Counted from the stretch's first letter, positions 7,917-16,450 are shown. The stretch is 64,000 bases of DNA from Marixanthomonas spongiae (GCF_003095375.1 NZ_QEHR01000004.1:310001-374000); one strand, 5' to 3'. Notes: generated by a model not told the origin, from the sequence alone. Numbers and translations are program-made.

Positions 7917-9536
7917 TTATTTTATAAGAATGGATTTGCTGTAAAAAGTGCCGTGCACCGCAATTCTATAAATATATTGACCGGGGATAAGGCTGGCAGT
8001 GCTATTGGTTTTTATATCTATGGTGTGTTTTCCGGGATGGAGTATTCCGTTTTTTAGAGTAGTGATTTCCCGTCCTAAAACATCATATAGTTTAATGTTC
8101 ATATTTGCGCTGTTGGTCATTTTAATCTCGATGTACGTACGATCGTCTTGATAAATGGGCACGTGGGCAAAGCCATTAACGTTTGAAAACGATTGCGAAC
8201 CAAGGGTTCCGCAAGTAAGGCCAAGATCTAAATTCTCGTACGTCTGGTTCAACAATATGGTGTTTACCACTGTTGGGTCCAAGCAAAACCAATCGGTCAA
8301 AACGGTTGAATAAACCTGCCGAAAATCGGAAGTAGGGATTAAATTATCATTGCTGTCCCAAGTGTTCAGATCGGGGTGTTCGCCTACAAAACCGCTTCCG
8401 TTTAAGCCTGTGCCGAACAACATGACCGGTGATGCCGCCCCGTGGTCAGTGCCGTTGGAACCGTTTTCATAGGGACGGCGACCAAATTCTGAAATGGTCA
8501 TGCTCAATACTTTGTCGTCCATTCCCGTAGCGCCCAAGTCATCGTAAAAATCCTTTAAGGAATCTGCGAGGTCTTCCAGCAGGGCTCGGTGGTCGTTCAC
8601 TTGATTGGCGTGGGTGTCAAAACTGCCCAAGGTAACCATATATACTTTGGTGCCCAGCCCGCCTTTTATCATCCGGGCGACGATGGCCAGCTGCTTGGCC
8701 AATTCTTTTTCGCTGTACGAGGCTTGGTTTTCTGAAGCCATATACGCATCGTTTATCACACCGGCATAGGTGTAGGTGGTATTGGCGGTAGCGCGCATAA
8801 ACAGCAACTTGTCGCCATATACGCAATCTGGGAGGTTGGTTACATCGTAGAGGGTGCCGTTTTCGGCCACATCGGCCAATTGATCTGGATTGGCCACCGA
8901 AAAAGCATAATTGTTGTCATCGCCATCAAAAATTAGGTTGCCAATGCTCCCTATCTGTATGGCTGGTGGTACTTCGGGCGGATTTGTTAAATAATCTGGA
9001 TAAAGGTCTTCAAAATAACGGCCCCACCATCCAGTAGGTTCTACATTTACAGGGTCTGCGGACGCCCAAATGTCTGAAGAGCGAAAATGCGACAGGTTTT
9101 GTTGCGGATAGCCAACGCCGTGGACCACTTTCATTTTTCCGTCGCCCCAAACACTTTCCAAGCTGTTCATATAATTGGGAATGGCAAAATCGGCATTTAG
9201 GTTTAGCAAATCGGCTTGTTGGTGTTTTATCGTTGGCCTTAAATTAGCATAGGAAGCATAATCGTACACAGGGACAATGGTGTTGAGCCCGTCGTTGCCG
9301 CCTTTTAATCTAATGATGACCAAGATATTCTCGTTTTCGCTTTGCGAGAGTGCAACGGACAACGGGGAAGGTTTCGAGGCCGAAACCGCTGCGTGCCCTA
9401 CCATTGCCGTGCCCACGCCAGCAAGGCCCAACGCTTGGATAAACGACCTACGGCTCCACGTGGCGTGCTCTTGATCGTGAGCGTTTGTATCAAGCTTCTT
9501 TTCTTTGTTGTTCTTAAAATGATGAAAATGGCTCAT
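7917..9536 (-). CDS. DUF1501 protein with Tat-like signal and T9SS type A sorting domain
   Basis: This 539-residue protein belongs to DUF1501, a family with an alkaline-phosphatase/sulfatase-like fold whose function is unknown. The N-terminal region has a twin-arginine motif (WSRRSFIQALGLAG, about 28-41) followed by a hydrophobic stretch ending near SASK, suggesting export by Tat. The last 75-80 residues form a typical type A sorting domain (MNIKLYDVLGREI, then GQYIYRI and a KSILIK end), the tag for type IX secretion to the cell surface. It lies 7 bp after the DUF1800 gene; the two families are commonly paired in Bacteroidota and other phyla. Conserved DUF1501 phrases such as RLKGGNDGLNTIVP and EFGRR are present. 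Confidence 0.92.
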   Translation of the reverse strand: MSHFHHFKNNKEKKLDTNAHDQEHATWSRRSFIQALGLAGVGTAMVGHAAVSASKPSPLSVALSQSENENILVIIRLKGGNDGLNTIVPVYDYASYANLRPTIKHQQADLLNLNADFAIPNYMNSLESVWGDGKMKVVHGVGYPQQNLSHFRSSDIWASADPVNVEPTGWWGRYFEDLYPDYLTNPPEVPPAIQIGSIGNLIFDGDDNNYAFSVANPDQLADVAENGTLYDVTNLPDCVYGDKLLFMRATANTTYTYAGVINDAYMASENQASYSEKELAKQLAIVARMIKGGLGTKVYMVTLGSFDTHANQVNDHRALLEDLADSLKDFYDDLGATGMDDKVLSMTISEFGRRPYENGSNGTDHGAASPVMLFGTGLNGSGFVGEHPDLNTWDSNDNLIPTSDFRQVYSTVLTDWFCLDPTVVNTILLNQTYENLDLGLTCGTLGSQSFSNVNGFAHVPIYQDDRTYIEIKMTNSANMNIKLYDVLGREITTLKNGILHPGKHTIDIKTNSTASLIPGQYIYRIAVHGTFYSKSILIK

Positions 9537-9543
9537 GGCAGGT

Positions 9544-11010
9544 TTATTTAAGTTGAAATTCGGGCATTTGGATAATGTGGTGCAAGAGCAGGATTACTTG
9601 GTAAGTGGCCGAGCTCCAATCGAGGTTCCAAGAGCCATCGTCATAATAATTTTGAGGAACCTCCCATTTTAAAACATCGGTGGCAATGTCGTAATCGGTT
9701 GGGGTGAACAGTTCTTTGGCCATAAAATGGTCCACCAAGGTTTTGGCTATAAAAGCAGGATCGTTGCTGTTGTTGGTAAGCAATTTAGCAAAATCGGTTA
9801 TGTCCAGTTCCCTGTGATTGTATCCCACCCAATTGTAATAGCGCATGAGTTCCCAACGGCCGGTAAGGGTGGAGGAGTTGATCCAATCTTCGTCCCGTTG
9901 CCATCCAGAAACATCAGGCGGGTCGTACAGTTGTTGTCCCACTATGTTACAGAAGTAATAAATAACTTCAAGAGTTTGCGCTTCATAGTGAAAGCCCGTT
10001 TCGTTCATATAGCCTAAAATGGTGTCGTAAGGGCTTTTTATGATGACCCCAAGGGCTTCTTCATCAAAAAAATGCTCGCTTTTGAACAATTGCTTGAAAA
10101 CGGGCACCATTTCAAAATCATTGTCGATCATAGTTTGCGCCAAGGGCTGGATAATTTCCTGTTCGGAAAAGGAATCTATCGTGGGGCTTACAAAAAAGGT
10201 ATAAAATTTAGTACAGATATACGTGGCAATTTCGGTGGCACGTTCGGCAAATAGAATGTTTATCAAATCGTCGTACCCCCAATTTCCAGTCTGGCCGAAA
10301 ATGGTTTTCTCGCCATCGTCAAAAGTGCTGGCATTAAAATAAATAGCGCCGCCAATCTCGTCCCAGTGGTTGTAACCAGTCAAGGCTCTTGCGGCATTTG
10401 TGATGTCTTCTTGCGTGTACCCAATACCTTCGCCAAGGGTAAAAAGTTCAAAAAGTTCGCGGGCGTAGTTTTCGTTGGGTTGCGTATTGGTGTTTTCAAA
10501 TCCGTTGAGATATACCAACATGGCGTTATCAATACCCACACCTCTTACAAACTCCCTAAAGTTGCCCAAAGCGTTTAGTTGCATGAGGTGGTAATATTGG
10601 TACATATACGGGGCATAATAGTACATTTCCAGCTCGGTTACAAAATGGTTCATCCAGAAAAACGCGAGGCGTCCGCGCATTTTTTCATTTAAAAGATCTG
10701 TTTCAGTTTGCACTGCCCATTCTTTTAGGTAAATTTCATTTTCAGTATCAAAATCACCAAAATCATTGTAGGTGTAATGCCCCCAAACGGGCGCTGGGGT
10801 TGGTGGGAGGTTATGGGCAGCATCCACCAAGGAGTCTATAAAATCGTTAGGGGAAAGGGACAAAGCGGCGTCTATATCTGCTTTTGGGGCACCAAAGGCC
10901 ATTCTTCTGTAAGCGTGATTTACCTTAAGGGTATTCCATGGGTTTTGACTTGTAGGGGTATAAGATACAAGGGTAGAAAAATTGCAGGGAGTAGTGACTG
11001 TTTTTTCCAT
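9544..11010 (-). CDS. DUF1800 family protein
   Basis: This 488-residue protein belongs to DUF1800, a predominantly helical family of unknown biochemical function that is usually encoded beside DUF1501. Family phrases visible are HAYRRMAFGAP near the start, RLAFFWMNHFV in the first third, and NENYARELFELFTLGEG, ARALTGY and PDVSGW further on. No convincing signal peptide is seen: the N terminus (MEKTVTTPCNFSTL) is polar, unlike the partner protein. It starts the two-gene minus-strand operon, diverging from the LD-carboxypeptidase gene across 113 bp. Confidence 0.9.
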   Translation of the reverse strand: MEKTVTTPCNFSTLVSYTPTSQNPWNTLKVNHAYRRMAFGAPKADIDAALSLSPNDFIDSLVDAAHNLPPTPAPVWGHYTYNDFGDFDTENEIYLKEWAVQTETDLLNEKMRGRLAFFWMNHFVTELEMYYYAPYMYQYYHLMQLNALGNFREFVRGVGIDNAMLVYLNGFENTNTQPNENYARELFELFTLGEGIGYTQEDITNAARALTGYNHWDEIGGAIYFNASTFDDGEKTIFGQTGNWGYDDLINILFAERATEIATYICTKFYTFFVSPTIDSFSEQEIIQPLAQTMIDNDFEMVPVFKQLFKSEHFFDEEALGVIIKSPYDTILGYMNETGFHYEAQTLEVIYYFCNIVGQQLYDPPDVSGWQRDEDWINSSTLTGRWELMRYYNWVGYNHRELDITDFAKLLTNNSNDPAFIAKTLVDHFMAKELFTPTDYDIATDVLKWEVPQNYYDDGSWNLDWSSATYQVILLLHHIIQMPEFQLK

Positions 11011-11123
11011 TGGGGATATTTAGTGTATTAAAAGTACTGAAAATTAGTTTAGTACGGTATTTGTGTGTTAATTTTAACGTTAATGGTTATTTTTCTGAGT
11101 TTAAAACCGTATTCTTTAGCTGT

Positions 11124-12023
11124 ATGAAAACACCTCCAACCTTGCAAAAAGGCGATACCGTCGCAATTGTTTCCACTGCCCGAAAAGTTTCAAAGGAAGA
11201 ATTAAAATCCGGTTTAAACTTGTTAGAAAAATGGGGTTTGAAGGTAGTTTTAGGAAAGACAATTGAAGCAGAACAAAACCAGTTTGCTGGAGACGATGCC
11301 TTGCGAACAGCCGATTTTCAAGACATGTTAGATAATCCAGCTATAAAAGCTATTTGGTGTGCCCGAGGAGGATATGGAACGGTGCGAATGGTTGATGAAT
11401 TGGACTTTTCAGAATTTAAAAGAAATCCAAAATGGATTATCGGGTATAGTGACATTACGGTGCTGCATTCGCATATTCATAATTTAGGCTTGGAAACATT
11501 GCACGCCCAGATGCCGTTGGATATTGAAAATAAAACAGCAGAAACGGTAAATTCCATACGGGAAATACTCTTCGGAAATCCGTACAGATTAGAATTTGTT
11601 TCAGAAGAAAAAAACCTTAACAGAACGGGGAAAGCAACCGGCCAACTGGTAGGCGGCAATCTTTCGGTGCTGTATTCAATTGCCGGGAGTGTTTCCGCAG
11701 TTGATCCAAAAGGGAAAATCCTGCTTATCGAAGATTTGGACGAATACTTATATCATATAGACCGGATGATGCAAAACCTAAAACGCAGCGGTTTTTTAAA
11801 ACCCCTTTCGGCATTGGTAGTGGGTGGTATGAGCGATATGAACGACAATACCATTCCTTTTGGGAAAACGGCAGAAACCATCATTTCCGAAGCAATTTCA
11901 GAATACAATTACCCCGTTTGCTTCAACGCGCCTGTAGGCCATATAAACGACAACCGGGCACTGATACTGGGCAGGAACATTACGTTGGAGGTGACAAAAA
12001 ACAGATCGAAATTGGTTTTTTGA
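11124..12023 (+). CDS. ldcA: LD-carboxypeptidase (peptidase S66)
   Basis: This 299-residue S66 peptidase is predicted to cleave the terminal D-alanine from murein tetrapeptides during peptidoglycan recycling. The family's Ser-Glu-His triad fits: Ser in IGYSDIT (about residue 111), Glu in LLIEDLDEYLYHIDRM (about 207) and His in APVGHINDNRA (about 277). The ARGGYG oxyanion-region motif is near 78. I chose the ATG at 11124 (MKTPPTLQKGDT) because the family starts there; the upstream in-frame extension to 11010 overlaps the divergent DUF1800 start and has no family similarity. There is no signal peptide, consistent with a cytoplasmic enzyme. Confidence 0.92.
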   Translation: MKTPPTLQKGDTVAIVSTARKVSKEELKSGLNLLEKWGLKVVLGKTIEAEQNQFAGDDALRTADFQDMLDNPAIKAIWCARGGYGTVRMVDELDFSEFKRNPKWIIGYSDITVLHSHIHNLGLETLHAQMPLDIENKTAETVNSIREILFGNPYRLEFVSEEKNLNRTGKATGQLVGGNLSVLYSIAGSVSAVDPKGKILLIEDLDEYLYHIDRMMQNLKRSGFLKPLSALVVGGMSDMNDNTIPFGKTAETIISEAISEYNYPVCFNAPVGHINDNRALILGRNITLEVTKNRSKLVF

Positions 12024-12168
12024 ACGATTAGCTTCATTCAGATAAAATCGGTTTACTCATCAATACGCACCATTTGTGTGCTTAAATGGGCTGTTTAGTA
12101 GAAGGTGCTTGTTTTTAGGCGGCGATTGTGTACTTTTAAATGGTATGGAATTAGTGAAAGTTGAAAAC

Positions 12169-12663
12169 ATGAAAATCCTAAAAATAAAAAGCATAGTTTT
12201 ATTGATTGTGGTTTGCAATATGATGTTGGGTTGCGTTACGCTCCAGCAACCACTTCCGGGGAGCCTTTGGGGCAATTGGGAATTTGTGAAAACTGGTACG
12301 ATAAGCAACGGGTCCAACGAACGTCTTGAAAACTATAGAAATGTATGTGATAGCGAGCCTGACCGATTGCATTTTTCGTCGGACAATAAAATGTCCCTGC
12401 GGTGGTACGATGAAAGTTGTGCCATACATTACTACTTAATTGGGCGTTACCACGTGGAAGGCAATACCTTGAAAGTTGATTTGGCAGACAGCCGTCCGTA
12501 CCAAGACAGTCCTTTTCCGCCGATTACAGAATTCAGGATCATTCAAATAAATGCGACCACTTTAAAACTTGAAGAAATCCCCAGTGATTATAGGCGCGAA
12601 AGACATCAAGGCACGTCATCTGGCCCTGAGGTATTGGTTTTTGTTTTTATGAGGCTTGAGTGA
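12169..12663 (+). CDS. Lipocalin-like lipoprotein
   Basis: From the ATG at 12169 (MKILKIKSIVLLIVVC) the product has 164 residues with a lipoprotein signal peptide and a lipobox-like MLGC, so it should be lipid-anchored. The mature part (GSLWGNWEFVKTG, then alternating short strands ending TLKLEEIP) has the length and pattern of lipocalin-like domain proteins that are common in Bacteroidota, but no specific ligand can be named. The longer in-frame extension to 12076 would bury the signal peptide and is not preferred. It precedes the sheath-like gene by 69 bp on the same strand. Confidence 0.75.
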   Translation: MKILKIKSIVLLIVVCNMMLGCVTLQQPLPGSLWGNWEFVKTGTISNGSNERLENYRNVCDSEPDRLHFSSDNKMSLRWYDESCAIHYYLIGRYHVEGNTLKVDLADSRPYQDSPFPPITEFRIIQINATTLKLEEIPSDYRRERHQGTSSGPEVLVFVFMRLE

Positions 12664-12732
12664 TTTCAGAAATCGGTTGATGCATTTGCCCTTTATCATC
12701 AATAAATACAGCAAAAAATAAAACGGATTATT

Positions 12733-14274
12733 ATGAACAAGCTATTTGTTATTGTTTTTATGTTTCTTTCTATTGGTACCTCTTCTGTGTTTTCACAGGT
12801 AAAAAAGAATCCATCCAAAGAAAAGGCCAAAAAAGGGGTTAGGATCCATAACAAGAAAAAACCCGCTACAAAAAAACAACATACCTTACCGGGCGTTTAC
12901 ATCGATGAAAACGCTACTGCCCCAGTTTCAATAACTCAAGTAAAAACAGCTGTCCCTGCATTTATAGGCTATACCGAGAAGGGGCCTAAAGAGCCTACGC
13001 AGATAAGCTCCATGACCGATTATAAAAACCTGTATGGCGGTCCCTCGGCCGAAGATATCGGGGAGTTTGAAATAGACAGGAACGGGTCGGTAAGTGCCCC
13101 AGCTATAGATAATGACCCAAAATACAAAATGTATTACATGCTGCAACTGTTTTTTGCCAACGGAGGGCGTGATTGCTTTATAACCTCAGTGGGCCATTAT
13201 GATGAAGCAGGTAACGCCATTAAAAATGAAGAGTTGTTGGCTGGCTTGGCACTGCTTAAAACCGAAGATGTACCTACCTTGATTCTATTCCCCGATGCAA
13301 TTAGCTCCAAAAATCAAGGAGATTCTACCGAACTTTATAAGGCAGCACTGGCCCAAAGTGCAGAAAAGAAAGATCGTTTTCTTATCTGTGATGTAGCGGC
13401 AGTGAATAATAATATTACGAAATCTGCAAATGCGTTCCGGTTTTCAATGGGAACGGAAAACTTAGCATACGGCGCGGCTTATTTTCCACCGCTAAAAACC
13501 AGCTTAACATACGCTATTCCTGAAGATGAAATTCAAGTAAAGCTTAAGGCAAATGACAAAAAGTTAGTGTTAAGGCATACTGAAGATGCGATATCGACTA
13601 ATTCTGGTAACAAAGAAGCGTCGTTGTACCACACAGAAAACGGACGCTATAGGAGCGCGTATCGAGATATTAAAAACACCATTCAAGCAAAAAAGCTTGA
13701 ATTGCCACCAAGTGCGGCCATAGCTGGGGTTTATGCAAAGGTAGATGCTTCAAGGGGTGTATGGAAAGCTCCGGCAAACATTTCTTTAAACAAAGTAAGT
13801 GCTCCTAAAATTACTATCGACAAAAATGCACAAGCTGCCCTTAATGTGCATAGCAGTGGAAAATCCATAAATGCCATAAGAAGCTTTCGTGGCCGGGGCG
13901 TATTGGTTTGGGGCGCCCGTACCTTGGTCGGAAATGATCCTGAATGGAAGTATGTTTCTGTAAAACGACTCGCCATTGCAATTGAAGAATCAGTGACCAA
14001 TGCCCTAAAGCGTTTTGCGCATGAGCCTAACGATGCGGCAACTTGGGCGAAAGTTAAAGCAATGACCGAAAACTACCTTACAACCCTTTGGCGGTCGGGA
14101 GCACTCAACGGCATCAAGCCCGAACAGGCATTTTTTGTAAACATAGGTTTGGGCAAAAGCATGACATCTAGAGATATTCAGGAAGGCAACATGGTTATGG
14201 AAATCGGCCTTGCTGCGCTGAAACCTTCCGAGTTTATTGTTTTAAGGTTTTCTCAAAAAATGAACAGCAATTAG
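12733..14274 (+). CDS. Contractile tail-sheath homologue with an N-terminal signal peptide
   Basis: This 513-residue protein is clearly a member of the phage/contractile-injection-system tail sheath family. Signatures are LPGVYIDE at 52-59, AFIGYTEKG at 76-84, PPSAAIAGVYAKVDASRGVWKAPAN at 325-349, INAIRSFRGRGVLVWGARTL at 379-398, and the C-terminal block around ALNGIKPEQAFF, DIQEGNMVMEIG and FIVLRFSQKM at 457-510. Sheath proteins normally polymerise in the cytoplasm. This one instead begins with a Sec signal peptide (MNKLFVIVFMFLSIGTSSVF, cleavage near 21-22) and then a lysine-rich spacer at 24-49. No tube, baseplate, spike, ATPase or cap gene lies within the window, so it appears to be a standalone exported relative. 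Its function is unknown. Confidence 0.9.
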   Translation: MNKLFVIVFMFLSIGTSSVFSQVKKNPSKEKAKKGVRIHNKKKPATKKQHTLPGVYIDENATAPVSITQVKTAVPAFIGYTEKGPKEPTQISSMTDYKNLYGGPSAEDIGEFEIDRNGSVSAPAIDNDPKYKMYYMLQLFFANGGRDCFITSVGHYDEAGNAIKNEELLAGLALLKTEDVPTLILFPDAISSKNQGDSTELYKAALAQSAEKKDRFLICDVAAVNNNITKSANAFRFSMGTENLAYGAAYFPPLKTSLTYAIPEDEIQVKLKANDKKLVLRHTEDAISTNSGNKEASLYHTENGRYRSAYRDIKNTIQAKKLELPPSAAIAGVYAKVDASRGVWKAPANISLNKVSAPKITIDKNAQAALNVHSSGKSINAIRSFRGRGVLVWGARTLVGNDPEWKYVSVKRLAIAIEESVTNALKRFAHEPNDAATWAKVKAMTENYLTTLWRSGALNGIKPEQAFFVNIGLGKSMTSRDIQEGNMVMEIGLAALKPSEFIVLRFSQKMNSN

Positions 14275-14360
14275 GAGTAATCATTAAGAGCAAGCCTTTT
14301 GTAAATAACCGATCACAAATTTCTCTTTCATTGAAATGCTTTGTTTTTTGAGGCCGCTAC

Positions 14361-14441
14361 TCTTTAAGCACTACAGTTCAATCATTAAAAGCTACCATCT
14401 GCTCAAATGTCCTAATTGCTGCATAATGATTTTGTAGTTTT
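14361..14441 (+). promoter_or_regulatory. Upstream repeat, copy A (possible LytTR-like site)
   Basis: About 80 bp that align without large gaps to 15261-15341, 900 bp downstream; each copy lies roughly 110-190 bp ahead of one of the two paralogous exported-protein genes. The conserved blocks are an ACnGTnCAATCATT core and CTRCCRTYTGCTCAAA. The two half-sites are spaced about two helical turns apart and resemble the direct-repeat sites of LytTR/AlgR-type regulators, but this assignment is inference. Confidence 0.5.
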
Positions 14442-14547
14442 AACCATATTTAAATCAAACACTTATAAAATTTCGGAAGAATGGAAAGTCTATATTTTCG
14501 AGTTGAAAAGGTGTTAAAACTTATAAAACAATAACAAACCACAAATT

Positions 14548-15162
14548 ATGAGAACGAAATTTATATTTATAGGGGTATTTATCTTCTTGCTAACAACGAT
14601 ACCATTTTATGCGCAAAAGGGCTCAAAAACTAAAAAAATGCATAAGCCTACACTGGAAAAAATTTATATGCAAAAGAAGGCAAAAGCTCAAAAAAAGGGG
14701 ATTGTGAAGAACCAAAAGAAAATGAAGCAAATAGACATTGTTAAACCTATTAAACTCGAAAAAGTTAAGAAGAGAGAGTTTCCTCGCATCGATCCGCTTA
14801 CCAAAGAAATAATCCCTAAATACAATCCGTCCCCAGAAAATGAAATTACCATTCTCTTTCCAAATTCGGGTATGCTATATCCAAATACAGATGATTTTCT
14901 AATACAACATTTTATGATTTTACAATGGAGAGCTACTAGGGGACACACAGTAGAAATTAAAACGCTAAGGGAAACGATTCATGGGAATTATGGAGTGGTT
15001 CAAGATTGGACTCCCTATGTTGTAGATGATCCTGAAGGCATTAGGGATGAGAGTATACCTTTTAGTGGATCTCCCGTAGGTCACAGGTTGTTGGTCAAAA
15101 TATTAATTCGTGATGCGGCAGAAAGATCGCAAGTTAAAACAATTTTTATAGGGCATGAATAA
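14548..15162 (+). CDS. Exported lysine-rich protein, short paralogue
   Basis: I do not recognise a named family. The 204-residue product starts with a Sec signal peptide (MRTKFIFIGVFIFLLTTIPF, ending near YAQ) and continues with a strongly basic region (about 24-75, many KK pairs, MKQIDIVKPIK). The C-terminal half aligns with the 310-residue neighbour downstream: RIDPLTKEI against HIDPITGEQ, RGHTVEIKT against KGHTVEIRV, VQDWTP against IKDWTP, and VKILIRD...SQVKTIFI against LTILVRD...SEVKTLWL. It lacks the first Ig-like domain present in that neighbour. The gene leader (ATAACAAACCACAAATTATG) is shared with the paralogue. Confidence 0.75.
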   Translation: MRTKFIFIGVFIFLLTTIPFYAQKGSKTKKMHKPTLEKIYMQKKAKAQKKGIVKNQKKMKQIDIVKPIKLEKVKKREFPRIDPLTKEIIPKYNPSPENEITILFPNSGMLYPNTDDFLIQHFMILQWRATRGHTVEIKTLRETIHGNYGVVQDWTPYVVDDPEGIRDESIPFSGSPVGHRLLVKILIRDAAERSQVKTIFIGHE

Positions 15163-15260
15163 TTTTATGTTCTCGCCGTCTTGTAAATGGAAAAGTAGTT
15201 TTAATACATTCAAGTTTCTTCCATTTTCACTGAAAAACCTTCAAATTTTATAGCAATCAC

Positions 15261-15341
15261 GCTTTAAACCACACTGTCCAATCATTCAAAGCTGCCGTTT
15301 GCTCAAAACCCCCAATAATCATATAGCGGTTTCGTAGCTTT
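15261..15341 (+). promoter_or_regulatory. Upstream repeat, copy B (possible LytTR-like site)
   Basis: Second copy of the roughly 80-bp upstream block (compare 14361-14441). It contains ACTGTCCAATCATT and CTGCCGTTTGCTCAAA; the CCGTTTGCTC core is close to the AlgR/LytTR-type CCGTTCGTC. The duplication includes the region just before the start codon (15427-15446 matches 14530-14549), so gene and control region appear to have been copied together. Confidence 0.5.
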
Positions 15342-15444
15342 GAATGAATTAAAAGGGTGCTTTCAATGTCGCTAACTAAGAGGCATTTTATCTTATGGTA
15401 ATGAAAGCTGTTAATTAATGAAAATCAATAACAAACCACAAATC

Positions 15445-16350
15445 ATGAAAACGAAATTATTATTTTTAGGAGCACTACTCTGTTTACTAGTATCGACTCC
15501 TCTTTATGCCCAAAAAACCAAGAAAGTAAAACAAAAGGAAATGAAACAAATTGAGGTAGTTAAGCAACCTGAAGTAAAAATTGTTCCTAAAAAGAAACGA
15601 GTGATCCGTGGCCACATTGATCCTATTACCGGAGAACAGCACAATACAACTACCAATAATAGCACCGATACACGTATTACCATACCGGTGAAGAAATACC
15701 GTAAAATCGAATTTGTCGACATGCCGCTTCTTATTAAAGGAACTGCAAAGCGAAATAGTGAGGTTAATGTAACGATCACTACAACCTACAAAAAATACGG
15801 TCAAGAAATCACAAAAAGGAAAAATATCAATAAAATACTAACAAACAATGAAGGTGTCTGGGGCGGTGTAAAGATTTACTCAGTAGAAGTAGATGAAGCC
15901 GATGATAAAGTCACGCATAAGATTACAGCCGAGCGGGTGGAAAATGATAACGTAGTGGGCAATACCGATACTGTTACCGTATATTCCAACCCAAAGGAAA
16001 TCACTTCGATTAAAATTACCGATCCCGAGAGCAATCTTTATCAAGGGGCCAAAGTAACATCGCCAATTACCGTGCGCGGAAGAGCCATAAAAGGACATAC
16101 TGTTGAAATTAGGGTGCAAACCGGACAAAAAACGGCTAACAACTACAACCAATCCAGTTCCGGAAGTAGGTTGATCAAGGACTGGACGCCTGTTAGCGTG
16201 AATTCTCAAGGGCGTTGGAGCAAACAATTAAACACCGGTAAGCCAAAAACCAAAAACGGTCGCGCTCCGCAAAGCGAATATAACCTTACCATTTTGGTTC
16301 GTGATAAAGACAATCCATCGGAAGTCAAAACCTTGTGGTTGAGGCGATAA
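15445..16350 (+). CDS. Exported lysine-rich protein with two Ig-like domains
   Basis: The ATG at 15445 (MKTKLLFLGALLCLLVSTPL, cleavage after YAQ) gives 301 residues; the upstream in-frame ATG at 15418 would put extra polar residues before the signal peptide. After the signal peptide comes a basic stretch (KTKKVKQKEMKQIEVVKQ) that matches the upstream paralogue. Two beta-rich regions follow with the look of bacterial Ig-like domains: one around FVDMPLLIKGTAKRNSEVNVTI and a second from EITSIKITDP to the end, the latter shared with the paralogue. There is no T9SS tail or lipobox. It closes the cluster that begins with the sheath homologue. The role is unknown; a surface or periplasmic partner of the sheath protein is speculation. 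Confidence 0.75.
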   Translation: MKTKLLFLGALLCLLVSTPLYAQKTKKVKQKEMKQIEVVKQPEVKIVPKKKRVIRGHIDPITGEQHNTTTNNSTDTRITIPVKKYRKIEFVDMPLLIKGTAKRNSEVNVTITTTYKKYGQEITKRKNINKILTNNEGVWGGVKIYSVEVDEADDKVTHKITAERVENDNVVGNTDTVTVYSNPKEITSIKITDPESNLYQGAKVTSPITVRGRAIKGHTVEIRVQTGQKTANNYNQSSSGSRLIKDWTPVSVNSQGRWSKQLNTGKPKTKNGRAPQSEYNLTILVRDKDNPSEVKTLWLRR

Positions 16351-16383
16351 AAATAGAACCACTTTTCAGCTAACATAAACCAA

Positions 16384-16417
16384 AAAACCCTTCAAGTTTT
16401 AAATTTTGAAGGGTTTT
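16384..16417. terminator. Bidirectional terminator
   Basis: A 12-bp perfect stem AAAACCCTTCAA/TTGAAGGGTTTT (16384-16395 and 16406-16417) with a 10-base loop and T-rich ends on both strands lies between the plus-strand exported-protein gene and the minus-strand S9 peptidase gene, and can serve both. Confidence 0.85.
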
Positions 16418-16450
16418 GTTATGGAAGATGCTGTAGCTTATAATTGAATG

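Noticed and set aside
12733-16350. A full contractile injection (phage-tail-like) gene cluster around the sheath homologue
   Set aside because: No tube, spike, baseplate, ATPase or cap gene is present on either side; the neighbours are a lipocalin-like lipoprotein and two exported beta-rich proteins.
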